Notes: a model not told the origin generated them from the sequence alone. Positions 34,842 to 44,560 are shown, counted from the stretch's first letter. The stretch: 64,000 bases of DNA from Roseiarcus sp036489975 (GCA_036489975.1 DASXES010000008.1:13738-77737); one strand, 5' to 3'. Translations and numbers: made by a program.

Positions 34842-35558
34842 GTGTGCATCAATTGTGAGAGCGACGGAATCGGCCGGCGGGATTTGATGAAGTTCGGCGC
34901 AGCGATCGCGCTCGGCATGGGAGGCGTTTCGCCTGCGGCGCTGGCGGCTGAAGACGCGCCGAAGGCGCTCTCGCCCGCGGAGGCGCTTGCCGCGCTCAAG
35001 GCGGGGAACGAACGCTTCGTCAGCCACCCAGAACTGTGTTCGGTCGATCTCGCGCAGAGCCGCAGCGCCGTCGCCGCAGGCCAGGCGCCCTGGGCGACGA
35101 TCATCGGCTGCGCCGACAGCCGTGTGCCTCCCGAGCTCATTTTCGGCGGCCACGGCGTGGGCGAACTGTTCGTCTCGCGCGACGCCGGCAATCTCGTCGA
35201 CACCGCGACCCTGGGCACCGTCGAATTCGGCGCAGCCGTGCTCGGCTCGCCGCTCATCGTGGTCCTCGCCCATACCGCCTGCGGCGCCGTGAAGGCCGCC
35301 TGCGACATCGTCACCAAGAACGCGACCTTTCCTGGCGCAATCGGCCGGATGATCCAACCGATCGTCCCCGCGGCGCTTGCCGTGCGCAACGAGCCCGGTG
35401 ATTTCACCAACAACGCCGCCAAGGAAAGCGCCAAGCGGACCGCGAGCGGCCTGACCGCGCACAGCACGCTCATCGCCGACCTCGTGAGCAAGGGCAAAGT
35501 CAACATCATGGCGGCGATCTATGACCTGCAAACCGGCGTCGTCACCTACCTCGATTAG
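34842..35558 (+). CDS. Beta carbonic anhydrase, Tat-exported
   Basis: A 238-residue enzyme. The zinc motif CxDSR appears in IIGCADSRVPPELIF and HxxC in LAHTACGAVKAA. The N-terminus carries a twin-arginine signal, GIGRRDLMKFGAAIALGMGG, so the enzyme is probably periplasmic. GTG at 34842 is preferred: GGGAGG (34830-34835) sits six bases upstream and it gives a normal short lead before RR; an in-frame ATG at 34773 would add 23 residues. It interconverts CO2 and bicarbonate. Confidence 0.88.
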   Translation: MCINCESDGIGRRDLMKFGAAIALGMGGVSPAALAAEDAPKALSPAEALAALKAGNERFVSHPELCSVDLAQSRSAVAAGQAPWATIIGCADSRVPPELIFGGHGVGELFVSRDAGNLVDTATLGTVEFGAAVLGSPLIVVLAHTACGAVKAACDIVTKNATFPGAIGRMIQPIVPAALAVRNEPGDFTNNAAKESAKRTASGLTAHSTLIADLVSKGKVNIMAAIYDLQTGVVTYLD

Positions 35559-35763
35559 CGGCGCGGCGTCAGCGCGATCGGTTGCGAATGGTGGCTCGGC
35601 GAGCCAAACCCAGAGTCGCGGGTCCGCCGGGACGCGAGCCTGAGCACGCGCCCGCGCTCCCGCGGTTTCGGGGTAAGATCGCGTTGCGGCCGGCCCTAAG
35701 CCCTGCCTCAAGGGATTGGGCTCCGCTCCGCCGCTTGCTTCTCAAGCCCGAAACGAACGAGAC

Positions 35764-36621
35764 ATGACCGCGAAAAGCAAGACCGTTCTCATCACCGGCT
35801 CAACCGACGGCGTCGGGCGCTACGTGGCTGAGCGCCTGGCCGCGCAGGGCTGGCGGGTCATCGTCCATGGCCGTGACCGCATCCGCGGCGAGGCGGTGAT
35901 CGAACGGATCGCGAGCCAAGGGGGCGAAGCGCGCCTCCTCACCGCTGATCTCGCCTCGCTCGCCGAGGTTCGCTCTCTCGCCGACGCGGTGCTGCGCGAT
36001 GAAGCCGGCCTCGACGCGCTCGTCAACAACGCCGGGATCGGCACGAGCGGGTCGCACCGCGAACTCAGCGTCGATGCGCTCGAATTGCGTTTCGCGGTCA
36101 ACTATCTTGCGGGTTTCCTGCTGACGCGCCTGCTCCTGCCCATGTTGGAGGCGCGCAAATCAGCCCGCATCGTCAATGTCTCCTCGGCCGGACAGCAGGC
36201 GATCGACTTTTCCGACGTGATGCTCACACATGGCTATAGCGGCGCGCGCGCCTACCGCCAGAGCAAGCTGGCGCAGATCCTGTTCACCTTCGATCTCGCC
36301 AATGAGCTCGCGGGAAGCGGCCTAACGGTCAATTGCCTGCATCCCGCAACTTATATGGATACGACGATGGTCCGTTTGGGCGGCGCAAAGCCGATAAGCA
36401 CAGTGGAGCAAGGCGGCGCGGCCATTCTGCAACTCGTCGAGTCCGCGGCGCTTGCGGGCGGAAGCGGACTCTATTTCAACGGCCTGCAGGAAGCGCGCGC
36501 CGATTCGCAGGCCTATGACGAGAGCGCGCGTAAGCGTTTGCGCGAGCTGAGCTTCGAACTGGCCGGTCTCGCCGACCCCTTCGCGGCCCCGGGACCATCG
36601 GGACAAGGCGACCTCCGCTGA
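35764..36621 (+). CDS. SDR family NAD(P)-dependent oxidoreductase
   Basis: A 285-residue short-chain dehydrogenase resembling the retinol dehydrogenase/WWOX-like subgroup: TGSTDGVGRYVAERLAAQGW, NNAGIG, VNVSSAG and catalytic YRQSKLAQILF. ATG at 35764 follows an in-frame extension to 35716 that is not supported. The 205 bases before it contain no feature I recognise. Substrate unknown. Confidence 0.9.
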   Translation: MTAKSKTVLITGSTDGVGRYVAERLAAQGWRVIVHGRDRIRGEAVIERIASQGGEARLLTADLASLAEVRSLADAVLRDEAGLDALVNNAGIGTSGSHRELSVDALELRFAVNYLAGFLLTRLLLPMLEARKSARIVNVSSAGQQAIDFSDVMLTHGYSGARAYRQSKLAQILFTFDLANELAGSGLTVNCLHPATYMDTTMVRLGGAKPISTVEQGGAAILQLVESAALAGGSGLYFNGLQEARADSQAYDESARKRLRELSFELAGLADPFAAPGPSGQGDLR

Positions 36622-36869
36622 CGCCGGTCACAAAGACGCCTGGTCGCGACGGCCTTATCAATGGCGCTGCGATCCCGGGAACAGGGCGCCCCTGAGCCGG
36701 CGGGCGCCCGCGGGCATTCATCGGGTGTTAATCGCTCCCCATATCTGTTGGCGCGTTGACGCCATGGGCCATACTAGCGGAGTCGGCGCGCCTGCATTAT
36801 TCTGCCGGTCGGCCACGAATGTCCAGTATGACGCCCCATGGCTGCCCGGCTGCTTTTGGAGCCAACAGG

Positions 36870-37709
36870 ATGGATACGATAGCGGCGGTGGCCGCCAAGA
36901 AGCTTGGCAAGCTTCTGGCGAAAGACTTCCGCGAGATTTTCGGTTCGGCGCAAAGCGACGAAGCGGAGCGGCTCGGCGCGCTGGCGCGAACAACGATCGA
37001 GTGCATCGCCAGGAGCGACGCGCTTTATCACACCTTCGAGCACACCATGCTCGTGACGATTGTCGGGCGCGACATTCTTCGCGGACGCACGCTTTCGGCT
37101 CGCATTGAACCGGCGGATTACGTCCACCTCATCGTCGCCTGCCTTCTCCACGACATCGGATTCGTGCGCGGCGTTTTGAGCGGCGACACCAAGACCGAAT
37201 TCGTCATCGACCGAAGCGGCAAGACCGTCACCCTGCCGCGCGGCGCGTCGGACGCGTCGCTTGCGCCCTACCATGTCGATCGATCCAAGCTGTTCGTCTA
37301 TGAGAGACTGAGAGATACGCCGAGCATCGATCCGGCGCGCGTGGCGGCGGCGATCGAGCTTACGCGCTTTCCCCCAAGCCCGGATTCGAACGGAAACGGG
37401 CTCGAGCCGAGGCTCGTTCAGGCCGCCGACCTCATGGGACAGCTTGGCGATCCCCTGTATCCGAAAAAGGCGAACGCGTTGTTCTACGAGTTCGAGGAAC
37501 TCGGCAGCAACCGGCAGTTTGGCTACGCGTCGCCCGCTGACCTCGTCGAAAAGTTTCCGGGATTTTACTGGAATACCGTGTCGGCGCATCTCGAGGAGGG
37601 GATGAAATATCTGAGCCTGACGGCCTCTGGCCGCCAATGGATCGCCAACCTGCACAACCACATTTTCAGCGCCGAGCATTTCAACTGGCTGATGGGCCCC
37701 CAGATCTGA
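36870..37709 (+). CDS. HD-domain metal-dependent phosphohydrolase
   Basis: A 279-residue protein with His in YHTFEHTMLV, the HD doublet in IVACLLHDIGFVRG and a downstream Asp in VQAADLMGQLGDPLYP, forming an H...HD...D site. Such domains hydrolyse nucleotides or cyclic nucleotides; the substrate is unknown. ATG at 36870 chosen (MDTIAAVAAKKLG); in-frame ATG at 36828 and TTG at 36756 are alternatives. Convergent with the site-2 protease gene. Confidence 0.82.
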   Translation: MDTIAAVAAKKLGKLLAKDFREIFGSAQSDEAERLGALARTTIECIARSDALYHTFEHTMLVTIVGRDILRGRTLSARIEPADYVHLIVACLLHDIGFVRGVLSGDTKTEFVIDRSGKTVTLPRGASDASLAPYHVDRSKLFVYERLRDTPSIDPARVAAAIELTRFPPSPDSNGNGLEPRLVQAADLMGQLGDPLYPKKANALFYEFEELGSNRQFGYASPADLVEKFPGFYWNTVSAHLEEGMKYLSLTASGRQWIANLHNHIFSAEHFNWLMGPQI

Positions 37710-37727
37710 CCCTTTCGTTCCGCGCGA

Positions 37728-38426
37728 TCAGAGTGTCCCTGCCCCGGTGAGCCGCAGGATCGCCTCGACGATGTCGTTCGTCAGCGTCGCGACGAACCGC
37801 CACAGGAAATTGAGGTCGAGCCCGGTCTGCGTCCCCAGAATCGGCAGGATCAGGAGCGCCGCGATGAGGATCAGCATGCCGTAGGGCTCGACCCGAGCGA
37901 GGGCGCGCGACGGCCCGTCCGGCAATAGGCCGACCAGAATCCGCCCGCCGTCAAGCGGAGGTATGGGCAGGAGATTGAACACCGCAAGCACCACATTGAT
38001 GATGAGCGCGTTCCTGAGATTCTCGCCGACCCAGTCCGCAGCGCCAAGCGGCAGGAACGCGACGAAATAAAAGAGAGCGGCGCTCAAAATCGCGAGCACG
38101 AGATTAATTCCCGGGCCCGCGGCGGCGACAAACACCGAATCGAGTTTAGGGCGGCGCAACGCGCGGAAGTTCACCGGCACGGGCTTCGCATAGCCGAACA
38201 GGAACGGCGCGTGGGTGATCAACAAAAGCGCCGGCAGAAGAATCGTGCCGAACGGGTCGATGTGCTTGAGCGGATTGAAGCTCACCCGGCCCTGGCGCCA
38301 GGCCGTATCGTCTCCGAACAGATGCGCAACGAAGCCATGCGCCGCCTCGTGCAGGGTGATCGCCAGGATGAGCGGAATGATCCAGGTCGAGACCTCGTAG
38401 AGGCTCAGGGCGAGCCGTGAGGGCAT
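37728..38426 (-). CDS. Site-2 protease family (M50) membrane protein
   Basis: A 232-residue intramembrane metalloprotease. The zinc motif is TLHEAAHGFVAHLFGDDTA (HExxH), and the second site NLLPIPPLDGGRILVGLLP (NxxPxxxxDG) is intact. Six or so hydrophobic segments. Small rhomboid-like S2P forms of this type often have no PDZ domain, as here. Target unknown. Next to the CbpM gene upstream on the same strand with 30 bases between. Confidence 0.92.
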   Translation of the reverse strand: MPSRLALSLYEVSTWIIPLILAITLHEAAHGFVAHLFGDDTAWRQGRVSFNPLKHIDPFGTILLPALLLITHAPFLFGYAKPVPVNFRALRRPKLDSVFVAAAGPGINLVLAILSAALFYFVAFLPLGAADWVGENLRNALIINVVLAVFNLLPIPPLDGGRILVGLLPDGPSRALARVEPYGMLILIAALLILPILGTQTGLDLNFLWRFVATLTNDIVEAILRLTGAGTL

Positions 38427-38456
38427 CGCGCGCTACTCTTATCGCGGCGCCAATTC

Positions 38457-38747
38457 CTATCGCCCCGATGAGGGCCGTTGATCGCGCGCGGATTCGAGGG
38501 CGGCCGCGAGCGCGCGGCGCAGCGCATGCATCTGGTCGACGAGGTGCAGGACGACGTCGAGCCCCTCGTCGTTGACGCCCATATTGTCCCTGAGATCGCG
38601 GATCAGGTTCGCGCGCGCGAGATCCATGTCGGTGAACGCCCGCTCGTCCGCGACTTGAGCGGGGATCAGCCATTCCTCCTCGATCCAGATCGAAAGCGTG
38701 CGCCGGTCGAGGCGCGCACGCTCCAGAAACTCCCGTTCCGTGATCAT
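38457..38747 (-). CDS. cbpM: Chaperone modulator CbpM
   Basis: A 96-residue MerR-like helical protein (MITEREFLERARLDRRTLSIWIEEEWL, then ANLIRDLRDNMGVNDEGLDVVLHLVDQMH). CbpM binds the J-domain of CbpA and restrains its co-chaperone activity. It lies four bases after cbpA on the same strand, the standard cbpAM order. Confidence 0.9.
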   Translation of the reverse strand: MITEREFLERARLDRRTLSIWIEEEWLIPAQVADERAFTDMDLARANLIRDLRDNMGVNDEGLDVVLHLVDQMHALRRALAAALESARDQRPSSGR

Positions 38748-38751
38748 CGGC

Positions 38752-39651
38752 TCACATCCCCTTGCGCGGGTCGTAATCGGTCGCCGGCTTCCAGTCGGCG
38801 AGGAAGGCGTCGAGTTCGGGCTCGGCCCCGGTCGGCATCATCACCTTGAGCCTGACCCGCTCGTCGCCAGTCCCGCCGCGCGTCTTCACGCCCTTGCCCC
38901 GAAGCCGCAGCATGTCGCCGGTGTTCGACCGCTTCGGGATCTTGAGCATGACGCTGCCCGTCGTCGTCGGCGTTCTGACCTCCGCCCCCAACGCGGCTTC
39001 CTTCACGGTGATCGGCAGGTCAAGAATGATATCGGCGCCCTCGCGGGTGAAATAGCGGTGCGGCCTGACCGCGATCTGCACCAGCGCGTCGCCCGGCGGC
39101 CCCTCGCCGGGACTCGGCGCGCCCTTGCCCCGCAGCCTGAGCGTCTGTCCGTCCTCGACACCGGCGGGGATGGTCACGTTCAATGTCCCGCCCTGCGGCA
39201 GGGTGATGGTCTTGTCGGCGCCGTTGACCGCATCGAGGAAATCGATCGGCAATTCGTAATGCAGGTCGGCGCCTGGCCGGCGGCGCGCCTGCTCGGCGCT
39301 GCGGCGCAAGAGGTCGGCGAACAGATCGTCCCCTTGAGCGAAGTCCCCGTAAGCCGAATGGCCCTCATAGGGGTGGCCGCCCTGGGCGGCGTAGTCGCGG
39401 TAGTAGCGGGCGTTAGGCGGGGCTTTCTCGGCGCCCGAAGCGTCGATCTCGCCGGCGTCGAAACGCCGCCGCTTCTCCGGGTCGGAAAGGAGGTCGTTGG
39501 CGACGCTGACTTCCTTGAACCGCTCCTCGGCCTGCTTGTCGCCGGGATTGAGATCCGGGTGCAGCTTCTTGGCCAGCTTTCGGTACGCCTTGCGGATATC
39601 GTCGGCGGAAGCGGTCTTGGCGACGCCAAGGGTTTCATAAGGGTCGTTCAT
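38752..39651 (-). CDS. cbpA: DnaJ-class co-chaperone CbpA
   Basis: A 299-residue J-protein with the J-domain at 4-66 (DPYETLGVAKTASADDIRKAYRKLAKKLHPDLN; HPD present), a short G/F-poor linker and two C-terminal substrate-binding domains (LPQGGTLNVTIPAG, LRLRGKGAPSPGEG). There is no CxxCxGxG zinc region, so it is CbpA rather than DnaJ. ATG at 39651; the open frame to 40161 is spurious. It stimulates DnaK and binds DNA in some species. Confidence 0.93.
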   Translation of the reverse strand: MNDPYETLGVAKTASADDIRKAYRKLAKKLHPDLNPGDKQAEERFKEVSVANDLLSDPEKRRRFDAGEIDASGAEKAPPNARYYRDYAAQGGHPYEGHSAYGDFAQGDDLFADLLRRSAEQARRRPGADLHYELPIDFLDAVNGADKTITLPQGGTLNVTIPAGVEDGQTLRLRGKGAPSPGEGPPGDALVQIAVRPHRYFTREGADIILDLPITVKEAALGAEVRTPTTTGSVMLKIPKRSNTGDMLRLRGKGVKTRGGTGDERVRLKVMMPTGAEPELDAFLADWKPATDYDPRKGM

Positions 39652-39877
39652 GCGCGGGATCCGTCGCGGGCGAGGCCGGTCAGCCTTAGCAGAGATGGAG
39701 GCCGATTCTAAAGCGGCCGGCCCGGCGCGTCTCGACTGCGGAAATAGCCCAGTCGCGCGATCGCGATTGACTTGTGTCGGAGTAGGAGCAGAATCAAGGC
39801 GAAAAAGAATCAGGCCAGAGGCGAAAGATCGCTGCCGCCGCTGGCCTGGGTCCGCCCCGCAGCAACGGAGGAACGGC

Positions 39878-40174
39878 ATGTCAGGAACGATTATCAACCT
39901 CATCATCCAATTGATCGCTGGCGCCATAGGCGGCAATGCGGTCGGCGCTGCGGCGAAAAATATGAACCTCGGAACGGCCGGCAACACCGTCGCCGGCGCG
40001 GTCGGCGGCATCGCCGGCGGATCGCTTCTCACCTCGCTGATCCCGATGCTGCACGCAGCGGCAGGCAGCGCCGACATCGGCGCCTGGCTCGGCCAGCTGG
40101 TCGGCGGCGGCGTGTCGGGCGCGATCGTGACGGCGATCGTCGGGCTCATCATGAACAACATGAAGAGCGCCTGA
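39878..40174 (+). CDS. Gly-rich membrane protein
   Basis: A 98-residue, very hydrophobic Gly/Ala-rich protein (IINLIIQLIAGAIGGNAVGAA, AGAVGGIAGGSLLTSLIP, VGGGVSGAIVTAIVGLIM). Repeated small-xxx-small spacing suggests glycine-zipper helices in the inner membrane. No known domain recognised. ACGGAGGAAC ribosome binding site upstream of the ATG at 39878. Divergent from cbpA; followed by the Kbp-like gene after about 140 bases. Confidence 0.7.
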   Translation: MSGTIINLIIQLIAGAIGGNAVGAAAKNMNLGTAGNTVAGAVGGIAGGSLLTSLIPMLHAAAGSADIGAWLGQLVGGGVSGAIVTAIVGLIMNNMKSA

Positions 40175-40313
40175 GCGCTTTCCCCGGCTCCGGCGCGGAT
40201 AGGGCTGTCAACTCGGGCGGCTTGCGGCTAGAATCGGCCGCGGGCCCGGGAAGGGCTCTCTATTTTTCATCGTCGGGCCGGCGTGGCGCGGGCCGGCGGC
40301 AGGAGCACAAATT

Positions 40314-40760
40314 ATGGGATTGATCAGCTTCGTCAAAAGCGCGGGCGAGAAGCTCTTCGGGGCGAGCGAAGCCAAGGCGGCGACGGCCGACGCGCTGCAC
40401 AAGGAGCTCGAGAAGCACGGCCTCGACGCGTCCAACGTCAAGATCGAGGTTGACGGAGATAAGGTGAAGGTGTCGGGCGCGGCCCCGTCCACCGAGCAGG
40501 CGGAGAAAATCGCGGTCGCGCTCGGCAACACGGTCGGCGTGCAGACGGTGCAGAACGACATCAAGCCGGCGGCGCCTGCGCCGGAGTCGAAGTTCTATAC
40601 GGTCAAGAGCGGCGATACGCTGTGGGCGATCTCCGAGCGGGAGTATGGCAAGGGGAAGGGCGACAAATACGACGCCATCTTCCAGGCCAACCGGCCGATG
40701 CTGACCCACCCCGACAAGATCTATCCCGGCCAGGTGCTCCGCATCCCTCCGCTAAGCTGA
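40314..40760 (+). CDS. BON-LysM protein (Kbp/YgaU-like)
   Basis: A 148-residue protein with a BON domain (about 20-85; LEKHGLDASNVKIEVDGDKVKVSG) and a C-terminal LysM domain (98-146; FYTVKSGDTLWAISEREYG, YPGQVLRIPPL). Same architecture and length as E. coli YgaU/Kbp, a cytoplasmic potassium-binding protein. No signal peptide. Potassium binding here is inferred from the family. Confidence 0.88.
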   Translation: MGLISFVKSAGEKLFGASEAKAATADALHKELEKHGLDASNVKIEVDGDKVKVSGAAPSTEQAEKIAVALGNTVGVQTVQNDIKPAAPAPESKFYTVKSGDTLWAISEREYGKGKGDKYDAIFQANRPMLTHPDKIYPGQVLRIPPLS

Positions 40761-40791
40761 AGCGGGCTAGGCGGGTCTCGCGGAAAACGCA

Positions 40792-40811
40792 CGGGCGTCC
40801 TGCGACGCCCG
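40792..40811. terminator. Hairpin between convergent genes
   Basis: CGGGCGTC-CTGC-GACGCCCG: a perfect 8-bp GC stem with a four-base loop, placed between the stop codons of the Kbp-like gene and lysC. There is no T-tract on either side, so termination is only a suggestion. Confidence 0.4.
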
Positions 40812-40830
40812 GCGGGCCGCCACAGGCCCG

Positions 40831-42066
40831 TTACTTCGCGTCCAGCCCGTAGAGCGTGTGCAGGGTGCGCACCGCAAGCTCGGTATAGGCGTCGTCGATC
40901 AGCATCGAGAACTTGATCTCGGACGTGGTGATCGCGCGGATGTTGACGCCTTTCTCCGCCAGCGCCTTGAAGGCGCGCGCGGCGACGCCGGAATGCGAGC
41001 GCATGCCAACCCCGATCGCCGAGATCTTCACCACGTCCTGCGCGCCGTGCAGTTTCGCGTAGCCGATCTTCGCCTGGCGCTTCTTGAGGAGGCCGACCGC
41101 CCGCTCATATTCGGACGCAGGCACCGTGAAGGTGATGTCGGTCGTCGTCGTGTCGTCGGAGACGACCTGGATGATCATGTCGACATTGATGTTGGCTTCC
41201 GCCAGCGGCATGAAGATGGCGGCGGCGACTCCCGGCTTGTCGGCGACCTGGCGCAAGGTGATCTGCGCCTCATCCCGCGAGAAGGCGATGCCGGTGACGA
41301 CCTCCTGCTCCATGATCTCCTCCTCATCGCAGATCAGCGTGCCGAGCCCCGGATGCGCCGGATCGTCGAACGACGAGCGCACGTAGAGCCTGACCTTGTT
41401 CACCATCGCCAGTTCGACCGAGCGCACCTGCAAGACCTTGGCGCCGAGCGACGCCATTTCCAGCATTTCCTCGAACGACACCTTGCCGAGCCGGCGCGCC
41501 TTTGGCGCGATGCGCGGGTCGGACGTATAGACGCCATCGACATCGGTATAGATGTCGCAGCGGTCGGCCGAAATCGCCGCGGCGAGCGCCACGGCCGAGG
41601 TGTCCGAGCCGCCGCGCCCGAGCGTCGTCACCCGGTTGGTCCCCTTGTGCAGGCCCTGGAAGCCGGCGACGACCGCGATCTCGCCAGCGTCGAAACTCTC
41701 GATCAGCCGCGCGCCGTCGATCGCGGCGATGCGGGCCGAGCCATGCGCGTCATCGGTCATGAGCGGGATCTGCCAGCCAGCCCATGAGCGCGCTTTCAGC
41801 CCCATATCCTTGAGCACCAGAGCCAGCAGCCCCGCCGTCACCAGTTCGCCCGAAGCGACCACGGAATCATATTCCGGGTTGTCGAAATGGGAGCCCGCTT
41901 CCTTGCACCAGCCGACCAGCTCGTTAGTCTTGCCGGCCATCGCGGAAACGACGACTGCGATATCGAAGCCCGCTTCAATCTCCCGCTTGACGTGCGCCGC
42001 CACGTTGCGGATGCGTTGCACGTCGGCGACCGACGTGCCGCCGAATTTCATCACCAGACGCGGCAT
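40831..42066 (-). CDS. lysC: Aspartate kinase
   Basis: A 411-residue aspartokinase starting MPRLVMKFGGTSVADV (KFGGTS). Conserved TLGRGGSDTSAVALA and DVDGVYTSDPRI are present; two ACT domains occupy about 265-405 and mediate feedback by lysine/threonine. It catalyses the first step to lysine, methionine and threonine. Divergent from ubiG, with 126 bases between, an order commonly seen in Rhizobiales. Confidence 0.96.
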   Translation of the reverse strand: MPRLVMKFGGTSVADVQRIRNVAAHVKREIEAGFDIAVVVSAMAGKTNELVGWCKEAGSHFDNPEYDSVVASGELVTAGLLALVLKDMGLKARSWAGWQIPLMTDDAHGSARIAAIDGARLIESFDAGEIAVVAGFQGLHKGTNRVTTLGRGGSDTSAVALAAAISADRCDIYTDVDGVYTSDPRIAPKARRLGKVSFEEMLEMASLGAKVLQVRSVELAMVNKVRLYVRSSFDDPAHPGLGTLICDEEEIMEQEVVTGIAFSRDEAQITLRQVADKPGVAAAIFMPLAEANINVDMIIQVVSDDTTTTDITFTVPASEYERAVGLLKKRQAKIGYAKLHGAQDVVKISAIGVGMRSHSGVAARAFKALAEKGVNIRAITTSEIKFSMLIDDAYTELAVRTLHTLYGLDAK

Positions 42067-42192
42067 GGATCCTTGAAGCCTTGGGGAGGCGCTGAGGCTC
42101 GCGCAATGCGTGCGGGCGCCCTATAAGGCCACGCGCCGGGTGGGTCAAACGCAGGTCCGGCGCGCGAGGCGAGAGGCAAGGGAAACGTCGCC

Positions 42193-42942
42193 ATGTCAGC
42201 CGGGCCGTCGGCGAGCGTCATGTCCGAAGAGGTCGCGCGTTTCGACGCCCTCGGCGAGGCGTGGTGGGACGAGGAGGGGCCGATGGCGCCCCTGCATCGC
42301 GTGAACCCGATCCGGATTGCTTGGGCGCGCGACCTGATCGCCCGCCATTTCAAGCTCGAGGCCCCGGCCGGCCGGCCGCTCAGGGGCGTGAGCCTCCTCG
42401 ATATCGGCTGCGGGGCCGGCCTGTTCGCCGAGCCGCTGGCGAGGCTTGGCGCCGATGTCGTCGGCGTCGATCCGGCGCCGAGCGCGATCGAGGCGGCCCG
42501 CCATCATGCCGAGGAGACGGGCGCCAATCTCGCCTATCGGGCGGCGACGGTCGAGGCGCTGGCGGAGGAGGAGCGACGGTTTGACGTTGTGAGCGCGATG
42601 GAGGTGATTGAGCATACCGCCGATCCGCGCCGGTTCGTCGCGACCGCCGCCTCGCTGGTCAGGCCCGGCGGCCTGTTTCTCGCTTCGACCCTCAACCGCA
42701 CATTGCGGAGCTTCGCCCTCGCCATTGTCGGGGCCGAATATGTGCTGCGCTGGCTCGAGCCCGGAACCCACCATTGGGAGCAGTTCGTGACGCCGGTCGA
42801 GCTCACCGCCTTCGCCCGCGCTGCCGGCCTGAGGCGGGTGAATGTGCGTGGAATGGTCTACGATCCGTTCCGCCGCGACTGGCGGCTGTCGTCCGACACG
42901 GGCGTGAACTACCTGTTCGCGGCGCGGCAGCCGGACGGCTGA
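42193..42942 (+). CDS. ubiG: Ubiquinone biosynthesis O-methyltransferase UbiG
   Basis: A 249-residue SAM-dependent methyltransferase with the UbiG N-terminus EVARFDALGEAWWDEEGPMAPLH and motif I LLDIGCGAGLFAEPLARLGA, then VVSAMEVIEHTADP. It performs both O-methylations in ubiquinone synthesis. Possible internal start at MSEEVARFDA (42220). Divergent from lysC. Confidence 0.95.
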   Translation: MSAGPSASVMSEEVARFDALGEAWWDEEGPMAPLHRVNPIRIAWARDLIARHFKLEAPAGRPLRGVSLLDIGCGAGLFAEPLARLGADVVGVDPAPSAIEAARHHAEETGANLAYRAATVEALAEEERRFDVVSAMEVIEHTADPRRFVATAASLVRPGGLFLASTLNRTLRSFALAIVGAEYVLRWLEPGTHHWEQFVTPVELTAFARAAGLRRVNVRGMVYDPFRRDWRLSSDTGVNYLFAARQPDG

Positions 42943-43166
42943 CCCAGCGCCACAAAAATCGGAGCTTCGTGGTGCGCCTCGTCAGGGCGGAAAGAAAAAG
43001 CACAGTTGACGGCTCCGCAAAAGATCATGCTTTGAAGCGCCGTTCCGCGCGAGTTCGCTGCATCAAGGGAACCAGTTAAGGTTTGACTCTGCGCAATTGT
43101 TGGCGGATGCTTAAATCATGGTGTCAATGAAATAGCTATTCCACTTTACACTTGGGGGAGGCGGCA

Positions 43167-43667
43167 ATGCGAAGTTGGGCGCTCGTCGTCGTCACGGCGG
43201 TGGCCGGACTAGCTTCTGTGGTGAGCGCGCCAGCTCGGGCGGACCTTGTCGGTTCTACAGTGGAAGTCGTCGGTTACTTTACGACCAGCACCGGGCCGAC
43301 CAGCGCTTTGCCTGACCCGGCGAGCTGCAATCCCCAGATCGACAGTTATTGCACCATCGCGAGCACGATGCCGCCGAATGGGCCCGCGAGCGAGGTCGTC
43401 CCGACCACGACTCCGCTTTGGGACGCTTATTCCACCCTGACCAAGTCATCGATTTCGGATACTCAGATCACCGTTACGAGCACCCTTACGACGGGCAGTG
43501 CGGTTTTTTGCTCGACGACGAACGTGCCGTGCTCGGACCTTTTCGATGGACTGGTCTACGTCTTTTCGGACAACAGGCCTATTACTGACGTAACCGTCAA
43601 CTCGAGCACCTCCGCCGATTTCCAGCCATATTCCATCACTTGGAACGCAAACACACTGGCCGAATAG
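43167..43667 (+). CDS. Secreted Ser/Thr-rich hypothetical protein
   Basis: A 166-residue protein. ATG at 43167 follows GGGGGAGGCGG and gives a signal peptide (RSWALVVVTAVAGLASVVSA..ARA). The mature part is rich in Thr, Ser and Asp with five Cys (DPASCNPQIDSYC, VFCSTTNVPCSD), a beta-rich pattern like PEP-CTERM or adhesin-type extracellular domains but without a recognisable anchor at the C-terminus, which ends ITWNANTLAE. Function unknown. Confidence 0.65.
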   Translation: MRSWALVVVTAVAGLASVVSAPARADLVGSTVEVVGYFTTSTGPTSALPDPASCNPQIDSYCTIASTMPPNGPASEVVPTTTPLWDAYSTLTKSSISDTQITVTSTLTTGSAVFCSTTNVPCSDLFDGLVYVFSDNRPITDVTVNSSTSADFQPYSITWNANTLAE

Positions 43668-43715
43668 GCCGCCAACCAGGAGCTACGCTTCAGGCCAGGC
43701 GCCGAAGCGCCGGCC

Positions 43716-44402
43716 TCACTTCCCCGGGCATTCCTTCTGCAGCCGGTCCATCGCCTGGGCGAAGCCGGTCAGCGAATAGGTGTCGGCCGACTGGTGGCCC
43801 TTGAGCGAAGCGGCCTTGATCACGAGCTTCGCGCCCTTGCGCATCTCCGCGATCAGCGCGCTCTCCTTCGCCGCGTTCTTGACCCAGAGGTCTGCGCCCT
43901 TGGGGAGCATCTCGAACGACGCCTCGTCGACCAGGGCGACCGGACCCGGCGCGGAGGACGACTTCGACCTCATCTCGGATTTCCTCGCCTTCCCGGCCGG
44001 TTTGGCGTCGGCCCTCGAATCGGCGGTGTCTCCCCCCGAAATGTCGAAGCCCATGATGAACGACACTTCGTTGCGCACCCCTTCCGCCGGACGGTCGGAA
44101 ATGAACGCATAGCCCGGATCGCGCTTGAGGCTCGCGGGCTCTCGCGATTTCGGCTGCGCGAGGGTGTAGCAAATGCGACCCTTGCCGACTTCGCCGACGA
44201 ACACGTTCCAGTCGCCGAAGCTCGCGACCAGGGACGGCTTGGCGGCCTCGCCCGTCTTTCCCGTTTTGGCCGCGGGCGTGGCCTTGGCGGGTTTGGCGTG
44301 CTTGCTCGCCGCGGCGGCAGGGGAAGCGAGCGCGCAGGCGGCCATAACCGCGAACCCGATCGCGCGAAGGGATGAAGGGACGGGTCTCGTCATCGCGAAC
44401 AA
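43716..44402 (-). CDS. Invasion-associated locus B (IalB) family protein
   Basis: A 228-residue secreted protein: signal peptide ending ALASPAAAA, a Lys/Ala/Pro-rich stretch, then the IalB core starting LVASFGDWNVFVGEVGKGRICYTLAQP, with Cys in RICYTL and LQKECPGK. ATG at 44393 (MTRPVPSS) is an alternative start. The family is common in Rhizobiales and was named from Bartonella; in free-living relatives its job is unknown. Confidence 0.87.
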   Translation of the reverse strand: MFAMTRPVPSSLRAIGFAVMAACALASPAAAASKHAKPAKATPAAKTGKTGEAAKPSLVASFGDWNVFVGEVGKGRICYTLAQPKSREPASLKRDPGYAFISDRPAEGVRNEVSFIMGFDISGGDTADSRADAKPAGKARKSEMRSKSSSAPGPVALVDEASFEMLPKGADLWVKNAAKESALIAEMRKGAKLVIKAASLKGHQSADTYSLTGFAQAMDRLQKECPGK

Positions 44403-44560
44403 TCCTTTGAACCGGGCATGGGCCCTATGGCCACACCCGGGCGGCGGGTTTCCCTGCCGTCCGATCCGGGCAAAATTCCGGCCTTTCGCCTTGCCGGCCG
44501 GCGCAGAGGCTGCAATCCTGCATTTGGTTACTGAAAAATGAGTAAATTGGGAGCAAGCGC